From Endozoicomonas sp. 4G (GTDB lineage Bacteria > Pseudomonadota > Gammaproteobacteria > Pseudomonadales > Endozoicomonadaceae), in the NCBI RefSeq assembly GCF_023822025.1, contig NZ_CP082909.1, positions 1,416,001 to 1,480,000 of the forward strand: DNA of 64,000 bases, given 5' to 3'. A program made the position numbers and the translations under genes. Numbering within the stretch: the first letter of the stretch is position 1; every line of letters begins with the position of its first letter. Under the pieces are notes generated by a model. It was not told where the DNA came from. It saw nothing but the letters and a program-made list of their open reading frames with translations, and made no database searches. Of the stretch, positions 29,187 to 39,085 are shown one piece after another.

Positions 29187-30494
29187 CTATTTCTGCGTGC
29201 GTTCAAAGCGGCGCAGTTGCTCACCACCACGACGAACAGCATTGTCCAGGGCTTCCTGGGCGGTGGCATCACCCGCCCATACCGCTTCCAGCTCTTCGTT
29301 GATAATGTCACGGATTTGCAGGAAGTTACCGAAGCGAATACCTTTTGAGTTCACCGTTGGCTCGGTAGAGGTCATTTGCAGAACCGCTACGTCGGTGCCC
29401 GGATGCTTCTCGTAGAAGCCTTGCTTTTTCGTCAGCTCGTAAGCGGCTTTGGTGATGGGCAGGTAGCCTGTGAACTGGTGCCAGTCGGCCTGAACTTCCG
29501 GACTTGACAGATAGCTGAAGAACTTGGCTACACCTTTGTACTCTTCACTTGAGTGGCCACGAAGCACCCAAAGCGAGGCACCACCAATAATGGTGTTTTG
29601 TGGTTTGGCAACCAGCTCCGAATTGTAAGGCAATTGGGCAACGCCGACATCAACGTCTTTCATGTTCTCCTGAATGCCCGCAAGACTGGCTGAAGAGCCC
29701 ATGGTCATTGCACATTGCTGGGTGTAGAACAGCGGCATACCTTCATCTTGGCGACCGCCGTATTTAAAGAGGCCTTCTTTCGACCACTGACCCATTCGAT
29801 CGATATGGTTAACGAACCTTGAGTCGTTGAACTTCAGTTCCGCATCAAGCCCCGCAAAGCCGTTGTTCCTGGTGCCTACCGGAATGTTATTACGTGCGCC
29901 GAAGTTCTCGATCTGGGTCCATGACTGCCATGTTGTACTAAAACCACAGGTTGCACCAGAGGCCAGTAGCTTGCGAGAGACTGCTTCCATCTCTTTCCAG
30001 GTCTTGGGTGGTTGCTTTACACCGGCCTTGGCAAACATGTCTTTGTTGTAATAAAGCACGGGCGTTGAACTGTTGAATGGCAGAGAAAGCATCTTGCCTT
30101 CGTTAGTGGTGTAGTAGCCGGTGACAGCGGAAAGGTAATCATCCGGGTTAAAAGGCTCTTTAGTGTCCGCCATCAATTGGTGAACCGGGTAAATCGCCTG
30201 TTTCGCGCCCATCATGGTGGCGGTGCCAACTTCGAATACCTGCACAATTTCTGGCTGTTCTTTTGCCCGGAAGGCGGCGATGGCGCCGGTCATGGTTTCT
30301 GCATAGCTGCCTTTGAAGACAGGCTTAATTTCATACTCTGACTGGCTGGCGTTAAAGTCTGCGGCAATCTCATTGACTTTGGTGCCCAGCGCACCGCCCA
30401 TGGCGTGCCACCACTCAATCTCTGTTTTGGCTTGTGCCTGCGTGCTGATCAGTGCCGCTGCAACGGCGAGGCCAGCGAGGGGTTTAATGGCCAT
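29187..30494 (-). CDS. ugpB: Glycerol-3-phosphate-binding periplasmic protein UgpB
   Basis: UgpB (435 aa) captures glycerol-3-phosphate in the periplasm. The signal peptide ends at AQA-KTEIEWW. Family strings include EWWHAMGGALG, ASQSEYEIKPVFKGSY and LPFNSSTPVLYYNKDMF. The ATG at 30494 is preceded by aaagga. It is the first gene of the operon, and its promoter region carries a PhoB-box array, so induction by phosphate starvation is likely. Confidence 0.94.
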   Translation of the reverse strand: MAIKPLAGLAVAAALISTQAQAKTEIEWWHAMGGALGTKVNEIAADFNASQSEYEIKPVFKGSYAETMTGAIAAFRAKEQPEIVQVFEVGTATMMGAKQAIYPVHQLMADTKEPFNPDDYLSAVTGYYTTNEGKMLSLPFNSSTPVLYYNKDMFAKAGVKQPPKTWKEMEAVSRKLLASGATCGFSTTWQSWTQIENFGARNNIPVGTRNNGFAGLDAELKFNDSRFVNHIDRMGQWSKEGLFKYGGRQDEGMPLFYTQQCAMTMGSSASLAGIQENMKDVDVGVAQLPYNSELVAKPQNTIIGGASLWVLRGHSSEEYKGVAKFFSYLSSPEVQADWHQFTGYLPITKAAYELTKKQGFYEKHPGTDVAVLQMTSTEPTVNSKGIRFGNFLQIRDIINEELEAVWAGDATAQEALDNAVRRGGEQLRRFERTQK

Positions 30495-30548
30495 AAGTAA
30501 TGATTCCTTTTACAGAGTGAATAGAAAAGTGAACAGTAAATAATCAAG

Positions 30549-30601
30549 ATGACATTTTGGTTGCAGAAATATGACACTGGTTGGTTACAGAAATATGACA
30601 A
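30549..30601 (-). promoter_or_regulatory. PhoB-box array upstream of ugpBAEC
   Basis: On the minus strand TTGTCATATTTCTGTAAC (30601-30584) matches 16 of 18 positions of the Pho box as I recall it (CTGTCATAwAwCTGTmAy). A second copy, GTGTCATATTTCTGCAAC (30577-30560), matches 15 of 18. A third TGTCAT half-site lies at 30554-30549. The TGTCAT halves are 24 and 22 bp apart, two helical turns. The array starts 55 bases before the ugpB ATG. This supports PhoB control and the Ugp assignment. Confidence 0.8.
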
Positions 30602-30690
30602 TGCCATCCGGTTGATATTTTGTTGATGTTTTAAGAGTGCGAAATGAATGAATTGCAGTGAAGGAAATCATTCGGTAGTATTCGCCGCCT

Positions 30691-31068
<378 letters not shown>

Positions 31069-31316
31069 CTTTCTTTTTCTTCCTCTTTCTATTCCCGGAA
31101 CCACAGCAGCCTTTTTTGTCATAGTTGGGGTTGTGTCCATCAGAGTCGGCCGTTGTCTAAAATTTTTACAATTTTTTCAGGCGGCTTTTATGCTTCATGG
31201 GCTTAAACAATTCTTCTCTCCAAGCTGCTCATTTTTATGCACTTTTTTGATGCAGGGCACTGGTTATCGGCTTTCCGGATAAGTCAATTCTTTGACTCGT
31301 CAGACAGATTCTGACC

Positions 31317-31345
31317 TTGACGTGGGTTTTTCAGGTTCCTATAGT
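31317..31345 (+). promoter_or_regulatory. Sigma-70 promoter of the mra/dcw cluster
   Basis: TTGACG (31317-31322) and TATAGT (31340-31345) are separated by 17 bp, close to the sigma-70 consensus. Transcription would begin near 31352, at the edge of the MraZ repeats. Apart from this and the repeats, the 410-base stretch 31069-31478 shows no ORF or RNA I can support. Confidence 0.8.
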
Positions 31346-31353
31346 GTGCTTCA

Positions 31354-31378
31354 GTGGAGTAAAGTGGATAAATGTGGA
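31354..31378 (+). promoter_or_regulatory. MraZ operator: three 10-bp-spaced direct repeats
   Basis: GTGGA occurs at 31354-31358, 31364-31368 and 31374-31378, each followed by a 5-base spacer. A degenerate fourth unit, GTGTG, lies at 31344 in exact 10-bp phase. This is the architecture of MraZ sites (TGGGN-type repeats with N5 spacers), placed at the expected transcription start, so MraZ would repress its own operon. Confidence 0.75.
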
Positions 31379-31478
31379 GTTTAATGAGCATGATGTGGGG
31401 ATGAAGGGTGTCGGTGAACACTTTTTCTCTTCGGATTGCAGCCTGCCATTCTGTCTGATTTGACTTGGGGGAATCGGT

Positions 31479-31934
31479 TTGTTTCGAGGGGTTAATGCCA
31501 TCAACCTCGATGCCAAGGGGCGTCTTGCAGTACCTACCCGTTATCGGCAGGTATTGAAGGATCGTTGTGAAGGCAGCTTGGTGGCAACCATCGATACCGA
31601 CGAGCCCTGCCTATTGATTTATCCGCAGGATGAGTGGGAGTCCATTCAGGCAAAGATTGAAGCCCTGCCCAGTTTTCATCCGATGACACGCCGAATACAA
31701 AGACTTCTTATCGGACACGCCACCGACATTGATATGGACGGCAGTGGCCGAGTTTTAGTACCTCCCTTGCTCAGGGATTATGCAGGCCTGAATAAACGCT
31801 GCATTCTGCTGGGGCAGGGCAAAAAGTTTGAACTCTGGGATGAAGCCTGCTGGAACCAGCGGCGAGACGATTATCTTCAAGAGGCCAGTGAATCCACTGA
31901 AGTGCCGGTTGAGCTCCAGTCTTTGTCCCTGTAA
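31479..31934 (+). CDS. mraZ: Transcriptional regulator MraZ
   Basis: MraZ (151 aa) is an AbrB-like DNA-binding protein that autorepresses the division and cell-wall cluster. Two MraZ/SpoVT repeats are visible: GVNAINLDAKGRLAVPTRYR at the N-terminus and ATDIDMDGSGRVLVPPLLRDYA in the middle. The start is TTG at 31479, supported by gggga six bases upstream and by FRG at the expected protein start. It lies about 100 bases beyond its operator. Confidence 0.94.
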   Translation: MFRGVNAINLDAKGRLAVPTRYRQVLKDRCEGSLVATIDTDEPCLLIYPQDEWESIQAKIEALPSFHPMTRRIQRLLIGHATDIDMDGSGRVLVPPLLRDYAGLNKRCILLGQGKKFELWDEACWNQRRDDYLQEASESTEVPVELQSLSL

Positions 31935-31958
31935 TGGGTATACGCCCGGGCACGATAG

Positions 31959-32891
31959 ATGACATTGCAAGAGCAATCAGATCAGCACATTACCGTGCTG
32001 TTAAAGGAAGCGGTTGAAGCGTTGGTGACAGACCCGGACGGTCTCTATGTTGACGGAACATTTGGCCGGGGCGGACACAGTCGTGCAGTTCTGGAAATGC
32101 TGTCTGACAAAGGCAGGCTGATAGGGATTGATAAAGATCCGAGGGCGATTGCCGCAGCACAGGAGCTGGCCGGAATGGATAGCCGTTTTTCCATATACCA
32201 CGGCTCTTTTACAGAGTTGGAAGAGGCTCTTACGGGTCAGCAGGTGGATGGGGTTTTGTTGGATCTGGGGGTTTCTTCACCTCAGCTTGACAACGCTGAG
32301 CGGGGCTTTAGTTTTATGCAGGATGGCCCGCTGGATATGCGGATGAACACTACCGGGGGAGAAAGTGCGGCAGACTGGATTAATCGAGCCGAAGAGCAGG
32401 AAATCAGCAAGGTGATCTGGGAGTTCGGCGAAGATCGCTTTTCGCGCAGAATTGCCAGGGCTATTGTCAGGGAACGAGAAGCAGAGCCTGTTACGACGAC
32501 GAAGCGGCTGGCGGCCATTATCGCCTCAGCCAGTCCTTCCAGAGAGAAGGGCAAGCATCCGGCTACCCGTGCGTTTCAGGCCATTCGTATCCATGTCAAT
32601 CGCGAACTGGACGATCTGGTGGATGGCCTGGATATCGCATTGGAGGTGCTCAAACCGGGTGGGCGTCTGGTGGTGATCAGTTTTCATTCACTGGAAGACC
32701 GGATCGCCAAAAGGTTTATCAGAAAACAGGCCAAAGGCGATGAGCTGCCGCGCTGGATGCCAGTGACGGAAGACCAGTTGAATAAAAGAATGCGGCCCAT
32801 TGGTAAAGCGATCAAGCCGGGTGAACAAGAGGTTAAAGCCAATCCAAGAGCGAGGAGTGCCGTTATGCGAATTGCCGAGAAGCTGAGCTGA
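31959..32891 (+). CDS. rsmH: 16S rRNA (cytosine-1402 N4) methyltransferase RsmH
   Basis: RsmH (310 aa) methylates N4 of C1402, the same nucleotide modified on its ribose by RsmI. It starts with [13 protein letters not shown]. The SAM site is [12 protein letters not shown], and [19 protein letters not shown] and [16 protein letters not shown] are family blocks. The ATG at 31959 lacks a good ribosome site. Confidence 0.96.
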   Translation: MTLQEQSDQHITVLLKEAVEALVTDPDGLYVDGTFGRGGHSRAVLEMLSDKGRLIGIDKDPRAIAAAQELAGMDSRFSIYHGSFTELEEALTGQQVDGVLLDLGVSSPQLDNAERGFSFMQDGPLDMRMNTTGGESAADWINRAEEQEISKVIWEFGEDRFSRRIARAIVREREAEPVTTTKRLAAIIASASPSREKGKHPATRAFQAIRIHVNRELDDLVDGLDIALEVLKPGGRLVVISFHSLEDRIAKRFIRKQAKGDELPRWMPVTEDQLNKRMRPIGKAIKPGEQEVKANPRARSAVMRIAEKLS

Positions 32892-32904
32892 TAAGGCTGA
32901 AAAA

Positions 32905-33201
32905 ATGGATAAAGAACCACTGTTGGCGTTGTTTCAGAAGTCTAATTTAGTCACTGCTCTGTTGCTGGTCAGTGTTCTTGTGTCCGGCATTGCAGTGAGT
33001 TTTGTCGGGCATGAAAACAGGCGGCTTCATAATGAGCTTCAACAGGCGTTCGAGCACAGGAATATGGCCCAGGTTGAATGGGGTAAGTTGCTTTTGGAGC
33101 AAAGCTCCCTGACCAATCCGGTGCGAGTGGAAAAAATGGCAAGGGATGAGTTGGACATGGAAGTGCCTGAGGCTGGACGTATAAAAATGGTGGGGCCGTG
33201 A
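32905..33201 (+). CDS. ftsL: Cell division protein FtsL
   Basis: FtsL (98 aa) is a bitopic divisome protein that forms a complex with FtsB and FtsQ and activates FtsWI. A short cytoplasmic tail is followed by one membrane helix (LVTALLLVSVLVSGIAVSFV) and a periplasmic coiled coil (HENRRLHNELQQAFEHRNM). The final four bases overlap ftsI (GTGA). Confidence 0.92.
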   Translation: MDKEPLLALFQKSNLVTALLLVSVLVSGIAVSFVGHENRRLHNELQQAFEHRNMAQVEWGKLLLEQSSLTNPVRVEKMARDELDMEVPEAGRIKMVGP

Positions 33202-34979
33202 AAACTTCAGCAAGGCCAGCCAGTGCCAGCAGAAAAAAACCGACTGGCGAGAAGGCGGTTATGCCCTACCGCTGGAGAGTCAAGCTTTTGCAGCTGTTGT
33301 TTATCACAGTTGGGCTGGTGATTTGTTATCGCCTTGTTGATCTTCAGGTGTTGAATCACCATTTTCTTCAGAACGAAGGTGATAAACGTTCTGTCCGCCA
33401 CGAGTCCATACCGGCTCACCGTGGAGTCATATTTGACCGAAACGGAAAAATTCTGGCGGTCAGTGCGCCAGTGATGACCGTCTGGGCTGATCCTCAGGAT
33501 CTGGTTAAGGCTCCGGGGCGGTGGAGTGAATTGGCCTTCGCCCTGAAGCTGGAAAAAAGCTGGTTGGCAAACAAGGTAGAAAAGAACGCGGCCAAAGAGT
33601 TTATCTACCTCAAGCGTCAGATGACACCGGAGCAGGGTGAAAAAGTCAAAGCGTTGAAGGTGCCGGGCGTGCATATCCTTGACGAGCAGCGACGCTATTA
33701 CCCCATGGGAGAGGTGACGGCACATCTGGTGGGTATTACCGGGATTGACGACAAAGGCCAGGAAGGGTTGGAGCTGGGATACGATCACTGGTTGACCGGT
33801 ACCGAGGGCGCTCGCAGGGTGCTGAAAGATCGCCGGGGTCATCTTGCCAGAGAGGCAGAATTGGTAGAAAGCGCCCAACCCGGAAAGGAGTTGATGCTCA
33901 GTATTGATTCCAGACTCCAGTACATGGCTTATCGAGAGTTGAAGAGCGCCGTAGAAAAGGCCAGGGCCAAAGCGGGTTCGCTGGTGATGATGGATGTCCA
34001 GACAGGAGAAGTTCTGGCCATGGTTAACCAGCCATCCTATAACCCGAATAACCGAACCGGGTTACAGCCTTTTCGGATGAGAAACCGGGTTATGACCGAT
34101 CTGCTTGAGCCGGGGTCAACCATTAAACCTTTTACTGTGGCTGCTGCCCTGGAGTCTGGAGAGTATGACCGCTATACCCAGATCGAAACCGGTTTGGGGT
34201 ATCTGCGTGTTGGGCGAAACGCCGTTCGGGATGTCCTGGGTTTTGGCACCATTGATGTCGAAACGGTTTTAACCAAGTCCAGCAATATCGGTGTCGCGAA
34301 GATGGCGCTGGATATTGGTGTTGATAAAGTGGTTGATCTATTGCGCCGGGTAGGTATTGGACAAAGCCCCGGAACCGGCTTTCCCGGGGAAAGGGCAGGC
34401 TTTCTACCCTACCGGGATCGCTGGAGTGATATTGAGGTGGCTACCCTGTCTTTCGGTTACGGGTTGACTTTGACACCGTTGCAGTTAGCACAGGCTTATT
34501 CTGTGCTGGGCTCTGGCGGCATACTCCGGCCAGTTTCTTTGATTAAGCGTGATGTCGCTCCTGATGGTATCAGGGTCATGGATGAAGAGGTGGCTCATAA
34601 AGTGGTGTCCATGTTAGGCAAAGTCGTCGAAAAAGGTGGCACAGGCTCCCGTGGTGCAGTGAAGTCTTATGATGTAGGAGGCAAAACGGGAACGGTTAAG
34701 AAGGTGGGGAGCAGTGGCTACCTGGAAGATCGTTATGTCAGCTTGTTCGCCGGTATTGCACCGGTAGAAAATCCACGCATTGTCACGGTGGTGATCATTG
34801 ATGATCCGGCAGGAAAAGATTACTACGGCGGTGTGATCGCTGGCCCGGTATTTTCCAGTGTCACGGGTCAGGCTTTGCGGATGCTGGGTGTCAGACCCAG
34901 TGAGGACCCAATACTGACCGCCAAAAGACCTGGTCTGGAGCAGACTGGAGAGACAAAATTGAAACAGGATGGAACATGA
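33198..34979 (+). CDS. ftsI: Septal peptidoglycan transpeptidase FtsI (PBP3)
   Basis: FtsI (593 aa) cross-links septal peptidoglycan with FtsW. A membrane helix lies near residues 29-48 (LLQLLFITVGLVICYRL), followed by the class B PBP dimerisation domain. The transpeptidase domain has STIK (SxxK, active serine in EPGSTIKPF), SSN (SxN) and KTG in GGKTGTVKK. The start is GTG, overlapping the ftsL stop by four bases; the end overlaps murE by four. Confidence 0.97.
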   Translation: MKTSARPASASRKKPTGEKAVMPYRWRVKLLQLLFITVGLVICYRLVDLQVLNHHFLQNEGDKRSVRHESIPAHRGVIFDRNGKILAVSAPVMTVWADPQDLVKAPGRWSELAFALKLEKSWLANKVEKNAAKEFIYLKRQMTPEQGEKVKALKVPGVHILDEQRRYYPMGEVTAHLVGITGIDDKGQEGLELGYDHWLTGTEGARRVLKDRRGHLAREAELVESAQPGKELMLSIDSRLQYMAYRELKSAVEKARAKAGSLVMMDVQTGEVLAMVNQPSYNPNNRTGLQPFRMRNRVMTDLLEPGSTIKPFTVAAALESGEYDRYTQIETGLGYLRVGRNAVRDVLGFGTIDVETVLTKSSNIGVAKMALDIGVDKVVDLLRRVGIGQSPGTGFPGERAGFLPYRDRWSDIEVATLSFGYGLTLTPLQLAQAYSVLGSGGILRPVSLIKRDVAPDGIRVMDEEVAHKVVSMLGKVVEKGGTGSRGAVKSYDVGGKTGTVKKVGSSGYLEDRYVSLFAGIAPVENPRIVTVVIIDDPAGKDYYGGVIAGPVFSSVTGQALRMLGVRPSEDPILTAKRPGLEQTGETKLKQDGT

Positions 34980-36502
34980 CCTCGTCGCCAATGACGTCTT
35001 TAAATGAAGTGCTGGCGGAGCTGAATCAAGCGCCGCTGGATAAAGATATAATGCTCACAGGATTGGCTCTCGACAGTCGCAGGCTGCTCGGGGGCGAGTT
35101 GTTTCTGGCTGTGCCGGGTCTGAGTTCTGACGGTCGCAAGTTTATTGATGCAGCTCTGGACGCGGGTGCCTCGGCAGTGCTCGCTGATTCAGGCCGGGAG
35201 TCACCTTCTGAAACGGAATTTCTGGCTGGCAAGCCTGTTATTTTTATCGAAAATTTAAAAGCGCATATTAGCTATCTTGCCGATCGATTTTATCGACAGC
35301 CATCTTCAAAGCTGAAACTGATTGGGGTGACCGGAACCAATGGCAAAACCTCAGCCTGCTGGTTTGCTGCGCAGTTACTTTCTCTTATGGGTAAGCCTTG
35401 TGCTGTGATGGGAACCCTGGGTAAAGGGGTTCCTCCAGAGCTGGAGCCTTGCCTGAATACCACATCAGACCCTGTGTCGATACAGAGCTTTATGGCTGAG
35501 CTGGTGGCAGGAGATGTGTCTGCTATGGCGATGGAGGTTTCTTCCCATGGTTTGCATCAGGGGCGGGCAGATCAGTTAACGTTTGAAGTAGGCGTTTTCA
35601 CGAATATCAGTCGTGACCATCTTGATTATCATAAGACAATGGACGACTATGCCAAAGCCAAGGCTCTGCTCTTTGCCGATGGTCGTGCCAAAAAAGCGGT
35701 GATTAACCTGGATGATGACTACAGCGAACTGATGCTGTCCAGTTGCGCCAGTGATACTGAAGTGTTTACTTTCTCTCTGACCTCGGATAAAGCCGATATT
35801 ACCGCTCAGAATATTCTCCTGGATGGGGAAGGCGTTAAGGCTGATCTGGATACGCCCTGGGGTAAAGGCCTGCTGAAAACGTCTCAGCTGGGCCGTTTCA
35901 GCCTTGAAAACCTTTTGGCGGTTATCGGGGCTGTGTGTTGTCAGGACTATTCTCTGGAGCGGGTGCTTGAAAAGCTACCACAACTGAGCACTGTGCCGGG
36001 CAGAATGCAACGGTTCGGTGGTGGTCACAAGCCAGTGGTTGTGGTGGATTATGCTCATACTCCCGATGCTCTGACGAGTGTCCTGAAAGCATTGAGAGAG
36101 CACGGCGCTGCAAAATTAATCTGTGTTTTTGGTTGTGGTGGTGATCGTGATCGGGGCAAGAGGCCGCTTATGGCCCGCGCTGCCATCAAGGGCGCAGATG
36201 AAGTGGTGGTGACCAGCGATAACCCCAGAAGCGAAGATCCTGAAGCCATCATCAGAGATACCTTGGCAGGGCTTGATCACGCCAGTATACCTGTGACCTC
36301 TGTCACTCATCGTGCCGATGCTATTTGTCAGGCTGTCTGCAAGGCTGCTGCTGGCGATATGGTTGTGATCGCCGGCAAAGGGCACGAGGATTATCAGGAG
36401 ATCAATGGCGTCAGGCATTATTTTGATGACCGTGAAGAGGCCAGAAAAGCCTTGGATCTCTGGCAGCCGTCAGTAACTTCAGTCAGCGAGGGGGTGGCAT
36501 GA
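34976..36502 (+). CDS. murE: UDP-MurNAc-tripeptide synthetase MurE (meso-diaminopimelate type)
   Basis: MurE (508 aa) adds meso-diaminopimelate to UDP-MurNAc-L-Ala-D-Glu. The ATP loop is GVTGTNGKTSACW. The DNPR motif (TSDNPRSEDP) marks diaminopimelate rather than lysine specificity. The start overlaps ftsI and the end overlaps murF, each by four bases. Confidence 0.97.
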   Translation: MTSSPMTSLNEVLAELNQAPLDKDIMLTGLALDSRRLLGGELFLAVPGLSSDGRKFIDAALDAGASAVLADSGRESPSETEFLAGKPVIFIENLKAHISYLADRFYRQPSSKLKLIGVTGTNGKTSACWFAAQLLSLMGKPCAVMGTLGKGVPPELEPCLNTTSDPVSIQSFMAELVAGDVSAMAMEVSSHGLHQGRADQLTFEVGVFTNISRDHLDYHKTMDDYAKAKALLFADGRAKKAVINLDDDYSELMLSSCASDTEVFTFSLTSDKADITAQNILLDGEGVKADLDTPWGKGLLKTSQLGRFSLENLLAVIGAVCCQDYSLERVLEKLPQLSTVPGRMQRFGGGHKPVVVVDYAHTPDALTSVLKALREHGAAKLICVFGCGGDRDRGKRPLMARAAIKGADEVVVTSDNPRSEDPEAIIRDTLAGLDHASIPVTSVTHRADAICQAVCKAAAGDMVVIAGKGHEDYQEINGVRHYFDDREEARKALDLWQPSVTSVSEGVA

Positions 36503-37974
36503 TTCGTCCATTTACCCTTGCTGAGCTGACCCATGTGCTTCAGGGGACTCTTCTGGCGGGCAATTTTGATGATTTTGATGATTTTGATGATAGTGCCACC
36601 ATAGATAGTGCCACCATAACCGGTATCAGTATTGATACCAGAACCCTGGAGCAAGGTAATCTTTTTGTTGCCATCAAGGGGCCCCGTTTTGATGGCCATG
36701 CCTATGCTGTCAAGGCTGAGTCTGCCGGTGCTATTGCCGTTGTGGTTCAGGAGTCTGTTGAGGGGCTGACCATTCCCCAGATTCAGGTTAAGGATACGGA
36801 TAAAGCACTTGGGCGGCTGGGGCAGTTTAATCGTGAATGCTTTTATGAGCCAGTGGTGGCAGTGACGGGCACTTGTGGAAAAACATCGGTCAAAGAGATG
36901 CTGGCCGCTGTTTTCGAGCAGGCTGGCGAGGTTCTGGCCACCCGGGGGAATTTGAATAACGCCTATGGTGTGCCCCTGACGCTGTTCAGGCTGGCAGAAG
37001 ATCATCGTCATGCGGTGATAGAGTTAGGCACCAGTTCTCCTGGTGAGATTGATTACATCACGCGTCTGACTGAGCCGGATGTTGCCATTATCACCAATGC
37101 TTCAGAGAATCATCTCAAGGATTTGTTAACGCTTGAGGGAGTGATTCATGAGAAGGGCTTTATTCTCGAGGGGCTCAAACAAAACGGTACTGCTGTACTG
37201 AATTTCGATGATCCCAGCTTTCAGCGCTGGCAAGAAAGAGCTCTGAAACAGTCTGGTCGAAAAGTGTTGTCCTTCAGCCTGAATAAGCGGGAAGCTGATG
37301 TGTTTGCCTCTGAAGTGTCTTCAGTGCCTGAAGGTATGACGTTCAGGTTGCATGTTGTTCAGGGTGATGTTGAAAAGCAGGCGAGCATCAATCTGTCCTT
37401 CTGGGGTAAGCATCAGGTTCAAAATGCCTGTTGCGCCGCCGCCGCAGCGACTGCCGTCGGTCTGGAACTGGACATTATTGCCAGAGGGCTGGAAAATGCC
37501 CGTCCTTATCAACAAAGAGGTACCCGTTACCCTCTGTCGAATGGTGTTCTGGTCATTGACGAGAGTTATAACGCCAGTCCGATTGCCACTCTGGCTGCCA
37601 TAGATCAACTGGCAGACTGTGGGGGTAAAACCATTATGGTGTTGGGGGATATGCTGGATCTTGGTGGCGTGAGTGAAGCCCGGCATGTTGATGTGGGCGA
37701 GTATGCAGCAGTCAGAAGTATTGATTGTTTTGCTGCTTACGGTCAAGTGTCTATTGCTGCTGTTGAAGCGTTTAAAAATGAGCTTCATGGCGGTCAAGCA
37801 CAGCACTTTTATGATAAAGAAGCGCTCTCGAACTGGGTAAGAACCCGGATACAGAGTTTCAGAGAGCAACAGGCGGATTGTCCCATCACGGTTCTTGTTA
37901 AGGGATCGAATGGAATGAATATGTTGGATGTAGTCAGATCCCTGACGGGATCAGAATATAAGGGAGAGCGCTGA
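36499..37974 (+). CDS. murF: UDP-MurNAc-pentapeptide synthetase MurF
   Basis: MurF (491 aa) adds D-Ala-D-Ala to complete the cytoplasmic precursor. The ATP loop is [14 protein letters not shown]; other family strings are [14 protein letters not shown] and [10 protein letters not shown]. Near residue 25-40 the protein carries two adjacent tandem repeats (FDD three times, DSATI twice) that lengthen a surface loop in the substrate-binding N-terminal domain. Confidence 0.96.
   Translation: MIRPFTLAELTHVLQGTLLAGNFDDFDDFDDSATIDSATITGISIDTRTLEQGNLFVAIKGPRFDGHAYAVKAESAGAIAVVVQESVEGLTIPQIQVKDTDKALGRLGQFNRECFYEPVVAVTGTCGKTSVKEMLAAVFEQAGEVLATRGNLNNAYGVPLTLFRLAEDHRHAVIELGTSSPGEIDYITRLTEPDVAIITNASENHLKDLLTLEGVIHEKGFILEGLKQNGTAVLNFDDPSFQRWQERALKQSGRKVLSFSLNKREADVFASEVSSVPEGMTFRLHVVQGDVEKQASINLSFWGKHQVQNACCAAAAATAVGLELDIIARGLENARPYQQRGTRYPLSNGVLVIDESYNASPIATLAAIDQLADCGGKTIMVLGDMLDLGGVSEARHVDVGEYAAVRSIDCFAAYGQVSIAAVEAFKNELHGGQAQHFYDKEALSNWVRTRIQSFREQQADCPITVLVKGSNGMNMLDVVRSLTGSEYKGER
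36564..36618. repeat. Two adjacent tandem repeats in murF
   Basis: The 9-bp unit ttttgatga is present three times (36564-36590). It is directly followed, sharing two bases, by the 15-bp unit gatagtgccaccata present twice (36589-36603 and 36604-36618). Both are exact and in frame, encoding FDD repeats and DSATI repeats. Confidence 0.92.
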
Positions 37975-37976
37975 TA

Positions 37977-39059
37977 ATGCTGCTCTGGCTTGCGGATTTT
38001 CTGTCGCAATACTATCACGGCTTTGCCGTTTTCAAATACCTTACACTCAGGGCTATCCTGGGTGTGCTTACGGCGCTGGGCATGGGGCTCTGGCTGGGAC
38101 CTTATATGATTCGTCGGCTGAGCTATCACCAGATAGGGCAGTCAGTGCGTGATGATGGTCCGCAATCACACCTCAGCAAAGCTGGAACACCTACCATGGG
38201 TGGGGCTTTGATCCTGATTTGTATCGCGGTCAGTACGCTGTTATGGGCCAATCTGAGTAATCGTTATATCTGGGTGGTTTTACTGGTGACAGCGGTATTC
38301 GGGGTTGTTGGCTGGGTGGACGACTACCGTAAGGTAGTGGAAAAAAACTCAAGAGGGTTGCCTGCACGCTGGAAGTTTTTCTGGCAGTCGGTGGGTGGGC
38401 TGGGTGCGGCCGTTTTCCTCTACGCTACCGCTAAATCACCGGTTGAGACCAGCCTGATTGTGCCCTTCTTCAAACATGTCGTCATTGATCTTGGTCCCTT
38501 CTTTATTGTGCTGGCTTACCTGACCATTGTCGGTTGCAGTAATGCCGTCAATCTGACGGATGGCCTGGACGGGCTGGCGATCATGCCTACGGTGCTGGTG
38601 GCTTCTGCACTGGCTGTTTTTGCCTATGCCAGTGGCCATGCGAATTTTGCCCAGTATCTGTTTATTCCCTTTGTACCAGGCTCAGGGGAGTTGGTGGTTT
38701 TTTGTGCTGCTATAGGCGGCGCGGGTCTGGCGTTTCTCTGGTTTAATACCTACCCCGCCCAGGTCTTTATGGGGGATGTGGGTGCTCTGGCGCTTGGTGC
38801 AGCACTGGGTGTGCTGGCGGTTATTGTTCGTCAGGAAGTCGTACTGGTCATTATGGGCGGGGTTTTTGTGATGGAGACGGTGTCGGTAATTCTGCAGGTG
38901 GCTTCGTTCAAGCTCACCGGGCGCAGAATATTCCGTATGGCGCCACTGCATCATCATTTTGAATTAAAGGGTTGGCCTGAGCCCCGGGTGATTGTCCGTT
39001 TCTGGATTATTACCCTGATTCTGGTTCTGATTGGTCTTGCGTCACTGAAGATTCGTTAA
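37977..39059 (+). CDS. mraY: Phospho-MurNAc-pentapeptide translocase MraY
   Basis: MraY (360 aa, ten membrane helices) transfers phospho-MurNAc-pentapeptide to undecaprenyl phosphate to form lipid I. Motifs are [12 protein letters not shown], the metal-binding [23 protein letters not shown] and [13 protein letters not shown]. The gap to murF is two bases. Confidence 0.97.
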   Translation: MLLWLADFLSQYYHGFAVFKYLTLRAILGVLTALGMGLWLGPYMIRRLSYHQIGQSVRDDGPQSHLSKAGTPTMGGALILICIAVSTLLWANLSNRYIWVVLLVTAVFGVVGWVDDYRKVVEKNSRGLPARWKFFWQSVGGLGAAVFLYATAKSPVETSLIVPFFKHVVIDLGPFFIVLAYLTIVGCSNAVNLTDGLDGLAIMPTVLVASALAVFAYASGHANFAQYLFIPFVPGSGELVVFCAAIGGAGLAFLWFNTYPAQVFMGDVGALALGAALGVLAVIVRQEVVLVIMGGVFVMETVSVILQVASFKLTGRRIFRMAPLHHHFELKGWPEPRVIVRFWIITLILVLIGLASLKIR

Positions 39060-39085
39060 CGCAGTTTGCACGGGAAAAAATACGC

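Noticed and set aside
33207-33878. A 223-codon frame antisense to ftsI
   Set aside because: Entirely within ftsI, no motif and no ribosome site.
36564-36618. Short regular repeats in murF as a CRISPR-like array
   Set aside because: The units are adjacent with no spacers, in frame in an essential gene, and only 9 and 15 bp long.
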